A DNA stretch of 64,000 nt from an uncultured Flavobacterium sp. Its GTDB lineage: Bacteria > Bacteroidota > Bacteroidia > Flavobacteriales > Flavobacteriaceae. Below the pieces are notes generated by a model. The model did not search any database. It saw only the letters and a program-made list of their open reading frames with translations, and was not told the origin of the DNA. The DNA lies in the NCBI RefSeq assembly GCF_946478785.1, contig NZ_CAMLDD010000008.1, positions 124,001 to 188,000 of the forward strand, in the 5' to 3' direction. Shown here piece by piece: positions 34,643 through 44,262 of this stretch. The number at the start of each line of letters is the position of its first letter. Within the stretch, counting starts at the first letter, position 1. A program made the position numbers and the translations under genes.

Positions 34643-36286
34643 TCAGGATTTCACGGAAATTAAACCGATTTTCATAACCATTTCTTCGAAATCATTTCGG
34701 GAAACCACAGCTTTATTCCTGGCTCTGGTACGGTAGTTATAAATAGTGCTTAATGAGTAGCGAAGGAAGGCCGCAATTTTTACACTGTCTGTAATTCCAA
34801 GTCGGATTAAGGCAAAAATACGAAGTTCTGTATTTAGTAATTCTCCCTGTTTCAATACAATTTGCTCTTCGTTAATGAGAAGTGCGTTAAAGTCTTTTAC
34901 GAATGTAGGATATAAATTTAAAAAGATACTATCGAAATTTTTATATAATTCTTCAAGTTCATTATCAACCAGAGTAGTCGATTTCAACATTCTGTAAATC
35001 TCATCAAACTGTTTGGCAGTTGCTTTTTTGTTTAATATCACCCGATAATTTTCAAGCTTGTTGATGTATGCCGAACATAGGTTAAAAAAATGTGCAATAT
35101 ATTCTTCCTTAATATGATTAGATTCTGATAATTGTGAATTTCGTTCCTGAAGCTGCTTATTGGCTTTTGTAATCTCTTTGTTCAGTCCGGCTAATTTTTG
35201 ACTGTTTTCATACAACTCTCCACGAATTCTAGATACTTTTTTCATTTGTTTGTAAACGTAAATAACGGCCACAATCAAAAAAACTGAAAGCATGCTAATA
35301 CATAACAGATAAAACTTAAGGTCTGATTTTCTTTGGGCTTCACGTTCTAAATAAGCGGTATTGATAATAGAATACACCTGGGACATGAGAAGCGTACGAA
35401 ATTGCACATTGCAATACAAGGCATCCTCTATGGCAGATTGCGTGAGTTTATAAGCCATATCAACATCTCCCAACTTATAGAAAACCATGGCCAATTCCTG
35501 CAGGGAAGCATTATCTTTAATGGCTTGTTTTATATCTGAAATCGCAGAAAGGGCATAATATTTTTTAACTGAATCTACATGCTTTCTTTTCCCTGAGATG
35601 TTGCCTAAAAGATAGGTAATCATCGCATACTGCGGATTATCATCTTTTCTGCCTTTCAATAATGTGAACAGTTCTTTCTCGGCAACATCCAAATTTCCAT
35701 GGTAAATATTGCTTTGGATTTTATTGATTTTATAGTCTAAGGAATTTGAATTTAAAACTCCTAACAATGAATCACGGTACTTCCCTATTTGATTCACAAA
35801 TTCCTTGCTATTACTGTTTGCATTATAATGCTCATAAAATTCGCGATACGCAATATAATAATTAGGCAGTAACGATTTATGAAGTTCCTTTTTATTGATA
35901 TTTTTTAGAATTGCTTCAGACTCCCGGTACTTTCCTGATGAAGAATAAAGATTGGCTAATTGCAGCTGTGCCAAATCCAGCCAATCTTTTTTCTGAAGGT
36001 TTTCTGAAATTTTGATGTTTTTCTTTATATATAAAATAGCGGAATCTGAATTGAATTTCTGGTATTCTTTATAAAGAGCCAAATTGTAATTATACTCCTG
36101 CTCTTCTGACAAATCAGCGGATTTTATCTTTTTGAAATTGGAAATCCGTTCTTCTTTTAGCTTAACATAATGCTGTTTGTTTTTAATGGCATCATTTAGT
36201 TTTACCAGAATAGTATTTGTAGTATCCGATGAATAAACAGGACAGTAAGCCAGAAGAATTAAAAAAAACAAACAGTAATTTCTCAA
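34643..36286 (-). CDS. DUF6377-type TPR sensor/regulator with a TTG start
   Basis: 547 residues from the TTG at 36286. The start gives a good signal sequence (LRNYCLFFLILLAYCPVYSS). TPR-like repeats fill about 60-315, a membrane segment lies near 325-345 (FYLLCISMLSVFLIVAVIYVY), then a coiled coil (about 350-395) and a C-terminal domain with a LuxR-like helix-turn-helix (ITDSVKIAAFLRYSLSTIYNYRTRARNKA). The ATG at 36373 would overlap the previous gene and lies upstream of the -7 box TATATTTG (36319-36312), so TTG is preferred. The C-terminal DNA-binding role is inferred. Confidence 0.8.
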   Translation of the reverse strand: MRNYCLFFLILLAYCPVYSSDTTNTILVKLNDAIKNKQHYVKLKEERISNFKKIKSADLSEEQEYNYNLALYKEYQKFNSDSAILYIKKNIKISENLQKKDWLDLAQLQLANLYSSSGKYRESEAILKNINKKELHKSLLPNYYIAYREFYEHYNANSNSKEFVNQIGKYRDSLLGVLNSNSLDYKINKIQSNIYHGNLDVAEKELFTLLKGRKDDNPQYAMITYLLGNISGKRKHVDSVKKYYALSAISDIKQAIKDNASLQELAMVFYKLGDVDMAYKLTQSAIEDALYCNVQFRTLLMSQVYSIINTAYLEREAQRKSDLKFYLLCISMLSVFLIVAVIYVYKQMKKVSRIRGELYENSQKLAGLNKEITKANKQLQERNSQLSESNHIKEEYIAHFFNLCSAYINKLENYRVILNKKATAKQFDEIYRMLKSTTLVDNELEELYKNFDSIFLNLYPTFVKDFNALLINEEQIVLKQGELLNTELRIFALIRLGITDSVKIAAFLRYSLSTIYNYRTRARNKAVVSRNDFEEMVMKIGLISVKS

Positions 36287-36311
36287 GTTGATTGAAGATA
36301 AATGTGACTCG

Positions 36312-36319
36312 CAAATATA
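36312..36319 (-). promoter_or_regulatory. -7 box of the DUF6377 gene
   Basis: TATATTTG on the minus strand, 26 bases before the TTG start. It lies within the 31 bases that would otherwise be read as coding, which excludes the earlier ATG. Confidence 0.65.
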
Positions 36320-36342
36320 ATAAAGTGACGTTAAAAATTTAG

Positions 36343-38604
36343 TTATTGAACAGCAATTGGAGCTGCCAGACAACTTTCAGGAATATCAAATGCATTGACC
36401 AATGAAACAGCATCCGGTCTGATGTCCCAACAAAGCTGATTCACCATTTTACGAATCGCTTTTGTTTTTACAGCTTCCATATAGCCATCTTCCAAATACC
36501 ATCCTTTGTTTTTTTCAATCTGCGAAAGGGCATACAACTGATTTAATTTAACTAATATTTCTTTTGTTTGTTCATCTTCCACTTTAGTGATTGCTGTTTG
36601 AAATTGTTCCAACACTACTCGTTCCAGATAGGCTTCGGCAACATCAATCATTTGGTGTTGTACGACATTAAAGGCATCATAAGCTTCCAAACCACCATCT
36701 ACTAATTTTTTGATACGTCTTGCCGCAGATGCCAAAATTGTTTTTTCCCTATAAATAAACGCCTGCAAATGAAAATCTGAATCAAGCAAATGTTCATCAT
36801 CAGTTCTTCGGGTTACTATTGGATTTTTTTCGGAGAAAGCCGTTTTGGCATTTTCAAAAACGTAAGTAATGATTCCGAAAGAGCCCATTTCACCAAAAGT
36901 TTTTCTAAATTCTGCCAAACGGTTTTTTGCTACCAATTGCATCAGAACCGTATTATCTCCTTCAAAAGTGGTATAAATCTCTGTATCATTTTTCAGGGCA
37001 TCAATTCGGTTTTCAGACAAATATCCTTTTCCTCCACAGGCTTCCCGGCATTCCTGTAAAACATCTCTGGTACTCCAGGTAGAATACGATTTCATTCCGG
37101 CAGCCAAAGCTTCGATTTCCTGCATTTCCGATTCGGTTTTGTTCAGAAAACGATTGGTAAGATACTGCAGACCAAAATGGACCGCATACGTTTTTGCCAA
37201 ATGAGGAAGCAGTCGACGCTGATGCATTCTGTAATTTAAAATTGGAACTTCAGAACCGCCTTCTGGTCCAAATTGTCTGCGTTGATCACTGTATCTAATA
37301 GCAATCGTAAGTCCGGATTTTGCTGCGGCCAAAGCGGAACGCGGAATCCCGATTCGACCTCCCACCAAAGTACCTAACATTGTGAAGAAACGTCTGTTAT
37401 CACTCGGAATCGGACTTTCGAATTCTCCTTTTTCATTTACCGAAGCAAATCTGTCCAGCATATTTTCTTTCGGAATTACAACATTATCAAAACTGATTGT
37501 ACCGTTGTCTACACCGTTAAGCCCCATTTTATGTCCGCAGTCGCCAATTGTGATTCCGTTAAGCGTTCTTCCGTTTGTATCACGCAACGGCACAATAAAG
37601 GCGTTTACTCCGTAATCATGACCATCAATAATCAATTTTGCAAAAACAGTTGCCATTTGACCGTGAACGGCTGCGTTTCCTATATATTCTTTTTGTGCTT
37701 TTTCGTGCGGTGTATGAATGGTAAAAGTCTTATCGGTATGATTGTAAGTTGCTGTTGTTTCCAATCCCTTTACGTTAGAACCATGATGGGTTTCGGTCAT
37801 GGCAAAACAACCCGGAATTTTTAGGGAACCAATATCTTTTAAATATTTTGCATAATGTTTTTCGGTTCCCAAAGACTGAACGCTCATTCCCCAAAGTCCA
37901 AACTGAACACCAAATTTTATCACCAGACTCAAATCGTGATAACTCAGCGTTTCCATAATAGCAAAATAATCGGCTATATTTTCGCCTCCGCCATGTCGCT
38001 TTGGATACGCCATATTCCCGAGATTTTCATCTGCCAGGATTTTACACCAATTGTATACAGTTTCACGATAAACATTAATATCAGTCGAATTTTCATAAGC
38101 AAATTCCGGTCTGGCAATAACTTCTTTTACTTTTTTGATAATGCTCGCCTGCTCTCCATCCAGAATATCAGTCAACTTTTGAATGTCAAAATTATCGGTA
38201 GTTTTAGTAGTAGCGGTAAGGGAATCTCCTTTGGTTTTGAAGTTCTGAATTAATTCTTCACCCAGAACTCCCAAATCATTCTCCAGTTTTGTAAAATCGG
38301 ATTCTAATGTCGAAATGTCTAGGTCTTTACCTGAAAGAGCTGTTGCGATATCAAAAATCGATTTTATAGACGATTTATCGTTTATACTTTTCTCCACATC
38401 TGATTTCCACTGTGCGAGTTCATTTCGCGAAGGTGGATTAGAAATATCCACTTTAGAAAGAAGATATTGCTTTTGCTCAGGTGAAAGTAACGATAAGGAA
38501 CTGATGAATTCCTTTAGAGTATCAAACTCGTTTTCAGTTAAAAGATCATCTGACCAAACAAGATATAAAAGCGGTATAAAAGCATTGATTTTTGAATTCT
38601 CCAT
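36343..38604 (-). CDS. Acyl-CoA dehydrogenase/oxidase family protein
   Basis: 753 residues, longer than typical 380-residue acyl-CoA dehydrogenases and like peroxisomal-type acyl-CoA oxidases. The N-terminal extension is about 150 residues. Then come CFAMTETHHGSNVKGLETTATY (FAD/substrate region), RYSDQRRQFGPEGG and CREACGGKGYLSENRIDALKNDTEIYTTFEGDNTVLMQL, where the Glu of YTTFEGDNTV is the likely base. It oxidises fatty acyl-CoA in beta-oxidation. It stands alone here. Confidence 0.88.
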   Translation of the reverse strand: MENSKINAFIPLLYLVWSDDLLTENEFDTLKEFISSLSLLSPEQKQYLLSKVDISNPPSRNELAQWKSDVEKSINDKSSIKSIFDIATALSGKDLDISTLESDFTKLENDLGVLGEELIQNFKTKGDSLTATTKTTDNFDIQKLTDILDGEQASIIKKVKEVIARPEFAYENSTDINVYRETVYNWCKILADENLGNMAYPKRHGGGENIADYFAIMETLSYHDLSLVIKFGVQFGLWGMSVQSLGTEKHYAKYLKDIGSLKIPGCFAMTETHHGSNVKGLETTATYNHTDKTFTIHTPHEKAQKEYIGNAAVHGQMATVFAKLIIDGHDYGVNAFIVPLRDTNGRTLNGITIGDCGHKMGLNGVDNGTISFDNVVIPKENMLDRFASVNEKGEFESPIPSDNRRFFTMLGTLVGGRIGIPRSALAAAKSGLTIAIRYSDQRRQFGPEGGSEVPILNYRMHQRRLLPHLAKTYAVHFGLQYLTNRFLNKTESEMQEIEALAAGMKSYSTWSTRDVLQECREACGGKGYLSENRIDALKNDTEIYTTFEGDNTVLMQLVAKNRLAEFRKTFGEMGSFGIITYVFENAKTAFSEKNPIVTRRTDDEHLLDSDFHLQAFIYREKTILASAARRIKKLVDGGLEAYDAFNVVQHQMIDVAEAYLERVVLEQFQTAITKVEDEQTKEILVKLNQLYALSQIEKNKGWYLEDGYMEAVKTKAIRKMVNQLCWDIRPDAVSLVNAFDIPESCLAAPIAVQ

Positions 38605-38714
38605 AGTAAAGTAATTATCGTTTTGTCTGTGGTTAAATTACTATATTTAATTGAGGTGTTCTATAAATTTTGCTCAATTAGGATTTTTTTCACATTTAAA
38701 AAAGGAGCGAAAAA

Positions 38715-39119
38715 TTAAATCCAAATCTCCATTATGGTAAACTCCTGATCTAATTTATTGAAAGTTTGGAAAGTATCTTTCATACCCAGCTTTTCATAAA
38801 AAGATTTTTTATCGGTTCTGGCATTACACCAAATTCTTTTTAAATCTCTTTCTTTGGCCAGCTCAAAAATGTGTCTCAAGAGTTCAGAAGCTATTCCTTT
38901 GCCTTGGTATTTGCTTAAAGTTGCCAGTTTCCTGAACTGCATTTCATCGTCAAAAATGAAGCACGACACAATTGAAACCAGTTTATCGTCTGTTAAAAAC
39001 CCAAAATGCAAACCTGAATCATCCTCTTCCAGCTGAACAAATTCAAAAGGCTGATCCGGCCACATTACTTTGTGCCTGATTTGCCAGGTGTCTGATGCTT
39101 TTATTGATTTTATCATCAT
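38715..39119 (-). CDS. GNAT-family N-acetyltransferase
   Basis: 134 residues. LATLSKYQGKGIASELLRHIFELAKERDLKRIWCNARTDKKSFYEKLGM carries the acetyl-CoA-binding Q/R-x-x-G-x-G/A motif and the C-terminal GNAT helix. Substrate unknown. A single-domain protein with no operon partner; the glycosyltransferase terminator lies just upstream. Confidence 0.88.
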   Translation of the reverse strand: MMIKSIKASDTWQIRHKVMWPDQPFEFVQLEEDDSGLHFGFLTDDKLVSIVSCFIFDDEMQFRKLATLSKYQGKGIASELLRHIFELAKERDLKRIWCNARTDKKSFYEKLGMKDTFQTFNKLDQEFTIMEIWI

Positions 39120-39130
39120 TATATAAATAA

Positions 39131-39163
39131 AAAAAACCGTCTGATCATTGCGATCAGACGGTT
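39131..39163 (-). terminator. Terminator of the glycosyltransferase gene
   Basis: AACCGTCTGATC pairs with GATCAGACGGTT; on the minus strand a long T-run follows. Confidence 0.88.
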
Positions 39164-39200
39164 ACTAAATTACTTCAATTATTTATTTAATAGGTATTCC

Positions 39201-40661
39201 TTATTTAATTTCTGCTAATCCACGAGTCAGCCAGCCTCTTTTATTTGCTGTAATTAATGCGTATGGAGCAATCCAGAACAATGTAAAAGTGTAAAAAATG
39301 CTATATGAATAGGCCCAAAAAGCTTCTCTCAAACTATATTTTTTTGCATAAAACAGAACTGGGAAACTTGAAACGATCAATATTCCTAAAAGTGTTGAAC
39401 TTAAAAATAATAATGGATGTGTAACGATTAGGAAAAACATAAAAAGCAAAAACGGAATAGTCAATAGGATTCTTAAAGATTGGTTCATAAACAATAACCT
39501 TGCGCCAAACTTTGATTCATTTCTAAAATCTTTGAAAACATATTTTGCCATCATAATATTTTCACGCACATTGCTTCTTCCCCATCTGATAAACATTTTG
39601 TACAAACCTGTATATTGTTCAGGAACACTTGTTAATACAACTGCATTTTTTTGAAACAATACACTAAATCCTTGTTTTAATATCATGTTTGTCATTGCCC
39701 TGTCTTCACCAATGTCAGAAGGCTGCCCCATAAAAGTCTGGTTGATCCATTCGTCAAGACAGCCAAAAACTGCTGTTTTACGGTAAGCTGCTGCGGCTCC
39801 GGGTGTACAAAGCACAGAACCTAACATACTTTCTGCAGAACGAACGAATTCAAAACTCATTACAAAACTTACATTCAGCATTTTTGGAAGTATGGCTTTT
39901 TTATTGTTTAAAACGTGAACGTTTCCAGCAACTGCGCCACATTTTTCATCTGTAACAAATGGGCTAACTAAATTTCGTAAAGTATCTTTTTTCACGATTG
40001 AATCGCTATCAACTGTTACAAAAATCTCTCCCGTTCCAAGTTCAAATCCACGATAAAGTGCATGTCGTTTTCCTTTGTTTTCAGGCTGTTGAAAAATAGT
40101 CAGACGATCGCCTAATTTTATTTTTGCCTGCTGCATCCAGTACCAGGTATCATCTTTGCTACCATCATCAATAGCCAATATCTGCATTTTTTGTTCCGGA
40201 AAATCACTATCAGCCAGACTTAATAAAGTATCCCAAACCAACTTACCTTCGTTATACGCAGGAACAATTATGGTACAGGTGGGCAACAATTCATCAGAAA
40301 CTGATTCGATAGGTTTGTAACGAAGATACAGGTATAAATTATATAGAAAAACACCAGTTTGAAAAAAGAATAATAAAACGGTAATAATTAAAAATGGAAA
40401 GCCCCAGTTAGAATTAATTCTCTCAATATGAAACTGATCGAAATCAGGCTGAAATTCAAATACAAAATAAGCACCTGTCAGCATCAGTACGAAGCTGGAT
40501 ATTAGTATTCCGAGGCCTAACGCACTTGATGTTTTCTCACTATTGTTTTTTGATTTTCCCTGAAAGTTAAAAATGGAACTCTTAACAGAATGTTCATCGT
40601 TATAGGTTTTATTGAGGCTTGAAGTATAAAATTGTTCTGAAGTTATTGTTTCGCTTTTCAT
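39201..40661 (-). CDS. Family 2 membrane glycosyltransferase (processive type)
   Basis: 486 residues. Two membrane segments precede the catalytic domain (about 48-68 and 88-115). The GT-A domain has IVPAYNEG, AIDDGSKDDTWYW, VDSDS, GEDRAM and RWGRSN (the QxxRW-type site), followed by three or four membrane segments. It resembles PgaC/NodC/hyaluronan-synthase-like enzymes, which polymerise and export a beta-linked polysaccharide. No deacetylase or export partner is adjacent. The polymer is not predictable from sequence. Confidence 0.88.
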   Translation of the reverse strand: MKSETITSEQFYTSSLNKTYNDEHSVKSSIFNFQGKSKNNSEKTSSALGLGILISSFVLMLTGAYFVFEFQPDFDQFHIERINSNWGFPFLIITVLLFFFQTGVFLYNLYLYLRYKPIESVSDELLPTCTIIVPAYNEGKLVWDTLLSLADSDFPEQKMQILAIDDGSKDDTWYWMQQAKIKLGDRLTIFQQPENKGKRHALYRGFELGTGEIFVTVDSDSIVKKDTLRNLVSPFVTDEKCGAVAGNVHVLNNKKAILPKMLNVSFVMSFEFVRSAESMLGSVLCTPGAAAAYRKTAVFGCLDEWINQTFMGQPSDIGEDRAMTNMILKQGFSVLFQKNAVVLTSVPEQYTGLYKMFIRWGRSNVRENIMMAKYVFKDFRNESKFGARLLFMNQSLRILLTIPFLLFMFFLIVTHPLLFLSSTLLGILIVSSFPVLFYAKKYSLREAFWAYSYSIFYTFTLFWIAPYALITANKRGWLTRGLAEIK

Positions 40662-40901
40662 TCTGGATTATGTTTTATTAACTAATGGCTTAAATTATGA
40701 TTCTGTCTTTATCGAGACAATTACATAATCATAGTTAGCAATGTACGTGCCATTGGATCCTCAAGCTGATTGTAAGCATTTTAGAGCATTTACACCATTT
40801 TTTTATGTGTATTTATTACACACTTTTAGAAACACTATACACTTTTTGGGAGTCCTTAAACAATAAAAGCAATCACTTTTAAACATCCGAAACAAAAGAA
40901 A
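40662..40901. other. Leader region of the glycosyltransferase gene
   Basis: It contains an imperfect inverted repeat (TATGATT and TGTCT against AGACA and AATCATA, 40696-40733) 35-72 bases before the ATG. No clear -7 box is found. Otherwise nothing recognisable. Confidence 0.35.
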
Positions 40902-40933
40902 AAACCGTCTTACTCAAAAAGAATAAGACGGTT
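40902..40933 (-). terminator. Terminator of the GapN-like gene
   Basis: AAACCGTCTTA pairs with TAAGACGGTTT, followed on the minus strand by a T-run. Confidence 0.85.
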
Positions 40934-40962
40934 TAGGAAATTAATATATAACCTTTAAAGAA

Positions 40963-42543
40963 TTATAAAATATAATCGGTATTGATGAAATTGGATTCCT
41001 TACTGTTTAGCAATTCCTGTAAAATTTCATTGTTTGAAGCGATATCCTTAGATGCCACAAATGTTCTGATTGAGAACGAACGCAAAGCATCCGGAATACT
41101 CAATGTTCCTACAGCAGAATCTTTACGACCTGTAAACGGGAACGCATCAGGACCTCTTTGACAAGAACTGTTTAAATTCACTCTGCATACTAAATTTACT
41201 AAAGCATCGATAAGCGGTGCCAGTGTTTTGATATCCTTCCCGAACAAACTTACCTGCTGACCATAATTGGACTCAGCCATATCTTCAAGAGGTTCATTTA
41301 TATTCTTAAAAGAAATGATGGGCACTACAGGTCCAAATTGTTCTTCGTGGTAGACTCTCATTTCTTTGTTTACAGGATATAAAACAGCTGGAAAGATATA
41401 ATTTTCAGTATGCTTTCCTCCTTTTTCATTCAGTATTTCAGCTCCTTTGCTTTTAGCATCATCAATTAATCCCTGAATATATTCCGGTTTATCTGCTTCA
41501 GGAAGCGGAGTTAAAGAAGCTCCTTTTTCCCACGGATTGCCAAATACCAAAGCATCTACTTTTTCAGAAAAACGTTTGTTGAATTCTTCAACAATAGATT
41601 CATGAACGTATAATATTTTTAGAGCAGTACAACGCTGACCGTTAAATGATAATGATCCCGTGATACATTCCTGAATTGCCAGATCCAGGTCGGCGTCAGG
41701 TAAAATAATCGCAGGGTTTTTAGCTTCCAAACCTAATATTAAACGTAATCTGTTTTTGTTTGGATGCTGATCCTGCAAAGCAATCGCAGACTTACTGTTT
41801 CCAATTAATGCCAAAACATCAATTTTTCCTGATTTCATGATTGGAGAAGCAACTTCACGCCCTCTTCCGTACACAATATTGATAACTCCTTTTGGAAAAC
41901 TGCTTCTAAATGCTTCCAACAATGGCGAAATACATAAAACACCATGTTTTGCAGGCTTAAAGATAACAGCATTACCCATAATCAACGCAGGAATCAATAA
42001 AGAGAAAGTTTCGTTAAGTGGATAGTTGTAAGGTCCCAGACACAACACCACTCCAAGAGGTCCACGACGAATCATGGCATTTACTCCCTGAACTTTAGAG
42101 AATTTTGAACTGCGTCCGTTCAATTCTTTATAGCTGTCGATAGTATCTTCAATATATTCAACAGTTCTGTCGAATTCTTTTTGCGAATCGCCAAGATTCT
42201 TCCCAATTTCCCACATCAAAAGCTTCACTACTTCCTCACGGGTCTCTTTCATTTGTCTTACGAAATTCTCCATGCATTTGATACGGTCAATCACTTTCAT
42301 CGTTGGCCATAAGCCCTGACCTTTATCATAGGCAGCAGTGGCGGCTTCAACTACCTCATCTGCTTCTTTTTCAGCCATGAAAGGAATTGATCCTAACAAT
42401 GTTGGCGCATATTTTTCTGTAGAAGAAATAGTAGAAAACACAGGAGTTGTCTGTCCTGTCCATTGCTTCAATTCTCCGTTTACAAGATATGTATCCTGAT
42501 TTATAAGGTCTTTAATTTGATATTCTTCGGGTATAAAACTCAT
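40963..42543 (-). CDS. gapN: NADP-dependent glyceraldehyde-3-phosphate dehydrogenase-like aldehyde dehydrogenase
   Basis: 526 residues of the aldehyde dehydrogenase superfamily. [32 protein letters not shown] binds the cofactor, [10 protein letters not shown] holds the general-base Glu, and [11 protein letters not shown] holds the catalytic Cys. These blocks match non-phosphorylating GapN, which oxidises glyceraldehyde-3-phosphate to 3-phosphoglycerate and yields NADPH. It would use the triose from Eda, though it is not linked to the pectin genes. Another aldehyde substrate remains possible. Confidence 0.85.
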   Translation of the reverse strand: MSFIPEEYQIKDLINQDTYLVNGELKQWTGQTTPVFSTISSTEKYAPTLLGSIPFMAEKEADEVVEAATAAYDKGQGLWPTMKVIDRIKCMENFVRQMKETREEVVKLLMWEIGKNLGDSQKEFDRTVEYIEDTIDSYKELNGRSSKFSKVQGVNAMIRRGPLGVVLCLGPYNYPLNETFSLLIPALIMGNAVIFKPAKHGVLCISPLLEAFRSSFPKGVINIVYGRGREVASPIMKSGKIDVLALIGNSKSAIALQDQHPNKNRLRLILGLEAKNPAIILPDADLDLAIQECITGSLSFNGQRCTALKILYVHESIVEEFNKRFSEKVDALVFGNPWEKGASLTPLPEADKPEYIQGLIDDAKSKGAEILNEKGGKHTENYIFPAVLYPVNKEMRVYHEEQFGPVVPIISFKNINEPLEDMAESNYGQQVSLFGKDIKTLAPLIDALVNLVCRVNLNSSCQRGPDAFPFTGRKDSAVGTLSIPDALRSFSIRTFVASKDIASNNEILQELLNSKESNFINTDYIL

Positions 42544-42583
42544 AATCTGGTAATTTTTTGTTTGGTTATTTAATAGTTTTAAA

Positions 42584-42612
42584 TGAAAAAAGAGGCTTTT
42601 TTGCCTCTCTCT
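42584..42612 (-). terminator. Terminator of the rhodanese gene
   Basis: On the minus strand AGAGGC pairs with GCCTCT and is followed by TTTTTTC. Confidence 0.75.
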
Positions 42613-42618
42613 TTGATA

Positions 42619-42930
42619 TTATGGATTTACGGTTTCGCCTTCCCAATCCAGGATTCCGCCCAATAAATTGTACGCGTTTTCAATCCCTAATTCATTCATA
42701 ATCTGGCAGGCTTTTGCACTTCTCGCTCCAGAACGGCAATATACGTAGTAGTTTTTATTTTTGTCCAGCTCTTCTATTTCGTAAATAAAAGCCTGACCTT
42801 TATTGATATCGATATTTACGGCATTCTCAATATAGCCGTCATTAAATTCGTCTTCAGTTCTTACGTCAAGTATAACTGCATTTTCGTCAGCTTCAAACTG
42901 AGCAACCCAATCTTCTTGTGATAAATTCAT
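42619..42930 (-). CDS. Single-domain rhodanese (sulfurtransferase)
   Basis: 103 residues, one rhodanese fold. VILDVRTEDEFNDGYIENAVNI opens the domain and YCRSGARS holds the catalytic C65 in a six-residue active loop, which fits thiosulfate- or persulfide-handling GlpE/PspE-type enzymes. It probably carries sulfane sulfur in the cytoplasm. It lies opposite a Crp/Fnr gene and near other sulfur genes (44263, 55175, 56765, 57345). Confidence 0.9.
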   Translation of the reverse strand: MNLSQEDWVAQFEADENAVILDVRTEDEFNDGYIENAVNIDINKGQAFIYEIEELDKNKNYYVYCRSGARSAKACQIMNELGIENAYNLLGGILDWEGETVNP

Positions 42931-43416
42931 AGTATTGTGTTTTTTGTAAAATTAAAGGTTTTCACTTTATAAAATACGTACGGCTTACGATTTCGATTAT
43001 TATTCTCAGAAAACGTTTTAGGGAACGTAAAATTGTCAACGTTTTACAAATTTACTCACTATTTTTAAAAAATCAATCCATAAAATCAATAGAAAATAGG
43101 ATTTTTTCATTTTAGGATTATGCATCTTAAAAATGGTTTTCTGATATTATACCTTTCAATCTGCTATCTTTGTATTAAATGAGATGTTTTTATTTCATTT
43201 TGATAATTTAAGTTTAACCGCAAATTTTCCCAAACTCCCTATCATCGCTTTGCTCTTGGTGAAAAAATTGGCTGCCGATTAAATGATTTTTATAAAAAGT
43301 CAGGAAAATTAATTTGTGTAATTTGTGGCAAAAACATACCCACAGAATTAAATAATCTTAATCTGTAACCGTTCAACCAGTAAAATCTGCGTCTACTAAT
43401 TTCTATAAATAAACGA
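42931..43416. other. Divergent spacer between rhodanese and the Crp/Fnr gene
   Basis: A plus-strand -7 box TATCTTTG lies at 43165-43172, about 245 bases before the Crp ATG, so the Crp transcript may have a long leader. The words AATTTGTGTAATTTGTGGCAAAA-like (about 43312-43335) resemble dispersed Bacteroidetes repeats. No gene is seen. Confidence 0.5.
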
Positions 43417-44043
43417 ATGCAAAATTCATTAAAAGATATATTTCCGAATTTCTCCAGCGAACTTATTTCGACTATCGAAGAAAACGGAAGCGCTCAGGAT
43501 TTTAAAGCCGGGACTATTTTAATGCGAACCGGACAATACATTAAAAACACCGTTTTGATTACCAAAGGAAAAATCAAGATCTATCGCGAAGGCGAAGACG
43601 GCGGTGAGTTTTTAATGTACTATTTACAGCCTGGACAAGCCTGCGCCATTTCGATGATCTGCACTGCAAAAAGCGAAAAAAGCCAGATTATGGCCAAAGT
43701 TGTTGAGGATGTTTCGGTTATGATGATTCCGTTGCAAATGATGGATAAATGGATGATGGAGCACAAAACCTGGTACGAATTTGTAATCGAAACTTACCGA
43801 AGCCGTTTTGAGGAAGTTCTCGAAGTTGTGGATAATATCGCTTTCCGGTCTATGGATGAACGTTTGGAGTTTTACTTAAAACGTCATTCGGATGCTTGTG
43901 GCTGCTCTGAAGTCAAATTATCTCATCAGGAAATTGCATCCGAATTAAATACCTCCCGAGAAGTCGTTTCGAGATTACTCAAAAAAATGGAACAGCGCGG
44001 CCTGGTAAAGCTAAACCGAAACCAAATCGAGCTTTTAAAATAG
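43417..44043 (+). CDS. Crp/Fnr-family transcriptional regulator with paired cysteines
   Basis: 208 residues. The N-terminal cyclic-nucleotide-like domain (about 10-120) lacks the cAMP phosphate cassette. The C-terminal winged helix contains LSHQEIASELNTSREVVSRLLKKMEQRGLV. Cysteines 76 and 82 lie in the effector domain and 161 and 163 (CGC) at the hinge. Spacing does not fit an Fnr iron-sulfur cluster, so a thiol or persulfide switch is possible. Sulfur genes on both sides point to sulfide control; this is inferred. Confidence 0.85.
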   Translation: MQNSLKDIFPNFSSELISTIEENGSAQDFKAGTILMRTGQYIKNTVLITKGKIKIYREGEDGGEFLMYYLQPGQACAISMICTAKSEKSQIMAKVVEDVSVMMIPLQMMDKWMMEHKTWYEFVIETYRSRFEEVLEVVDNIAFRSMDERLEFYLKRHSDACGCSEVKLSHQEIASELNTSREVVSRLLKKMEQRGLVKLNRNQIELLK

Positions 44044-44049
44044 ATTAAA

Positions 44050-44193
44050 AACACTAATTTCACTAATAACACAGATTTTTTTGTCACATCGAGCGGAGTC
44101 GAGATGCTTTATACGTTCTCGACTCCGCTCGAACTGACAATGAAACCTATAGCTTACAAATTCATTCGTGCTAATTAGTGAAATTTGTGTTTA
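44050..44193. repeat. Nested inverted repeats between the Crp/Fnr and TauE genes
   Basis: The inner arms GTCACATCGAGCGGAGTCGA and TCTCGACTCCGCTCGAACTG (44083-44139) form a long hairpin. They sit inside an outer pair, CACTAATTTCACTAAT near 44050 and ATTAGTGAAATTTGTG near 44174. It looks like one repeat inserted in another, and may also end the crp transcript. Confidence 0.7.
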
Positions 44194-44262
44194 ATAGCTC
44201 TTATGTGATAAATGTTACTGTAGGTTTCCATTTTACAAAGCATCTTTACAAAAAATACTACA

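Noticed and set aside
43179..43211. A ten-codon open frame right after the TATCTTTG box
   Set aside because: It reads MRCFYFILII with no run of a regulatory amino acid and no terminator following, so a leader-peptide role is not supported.
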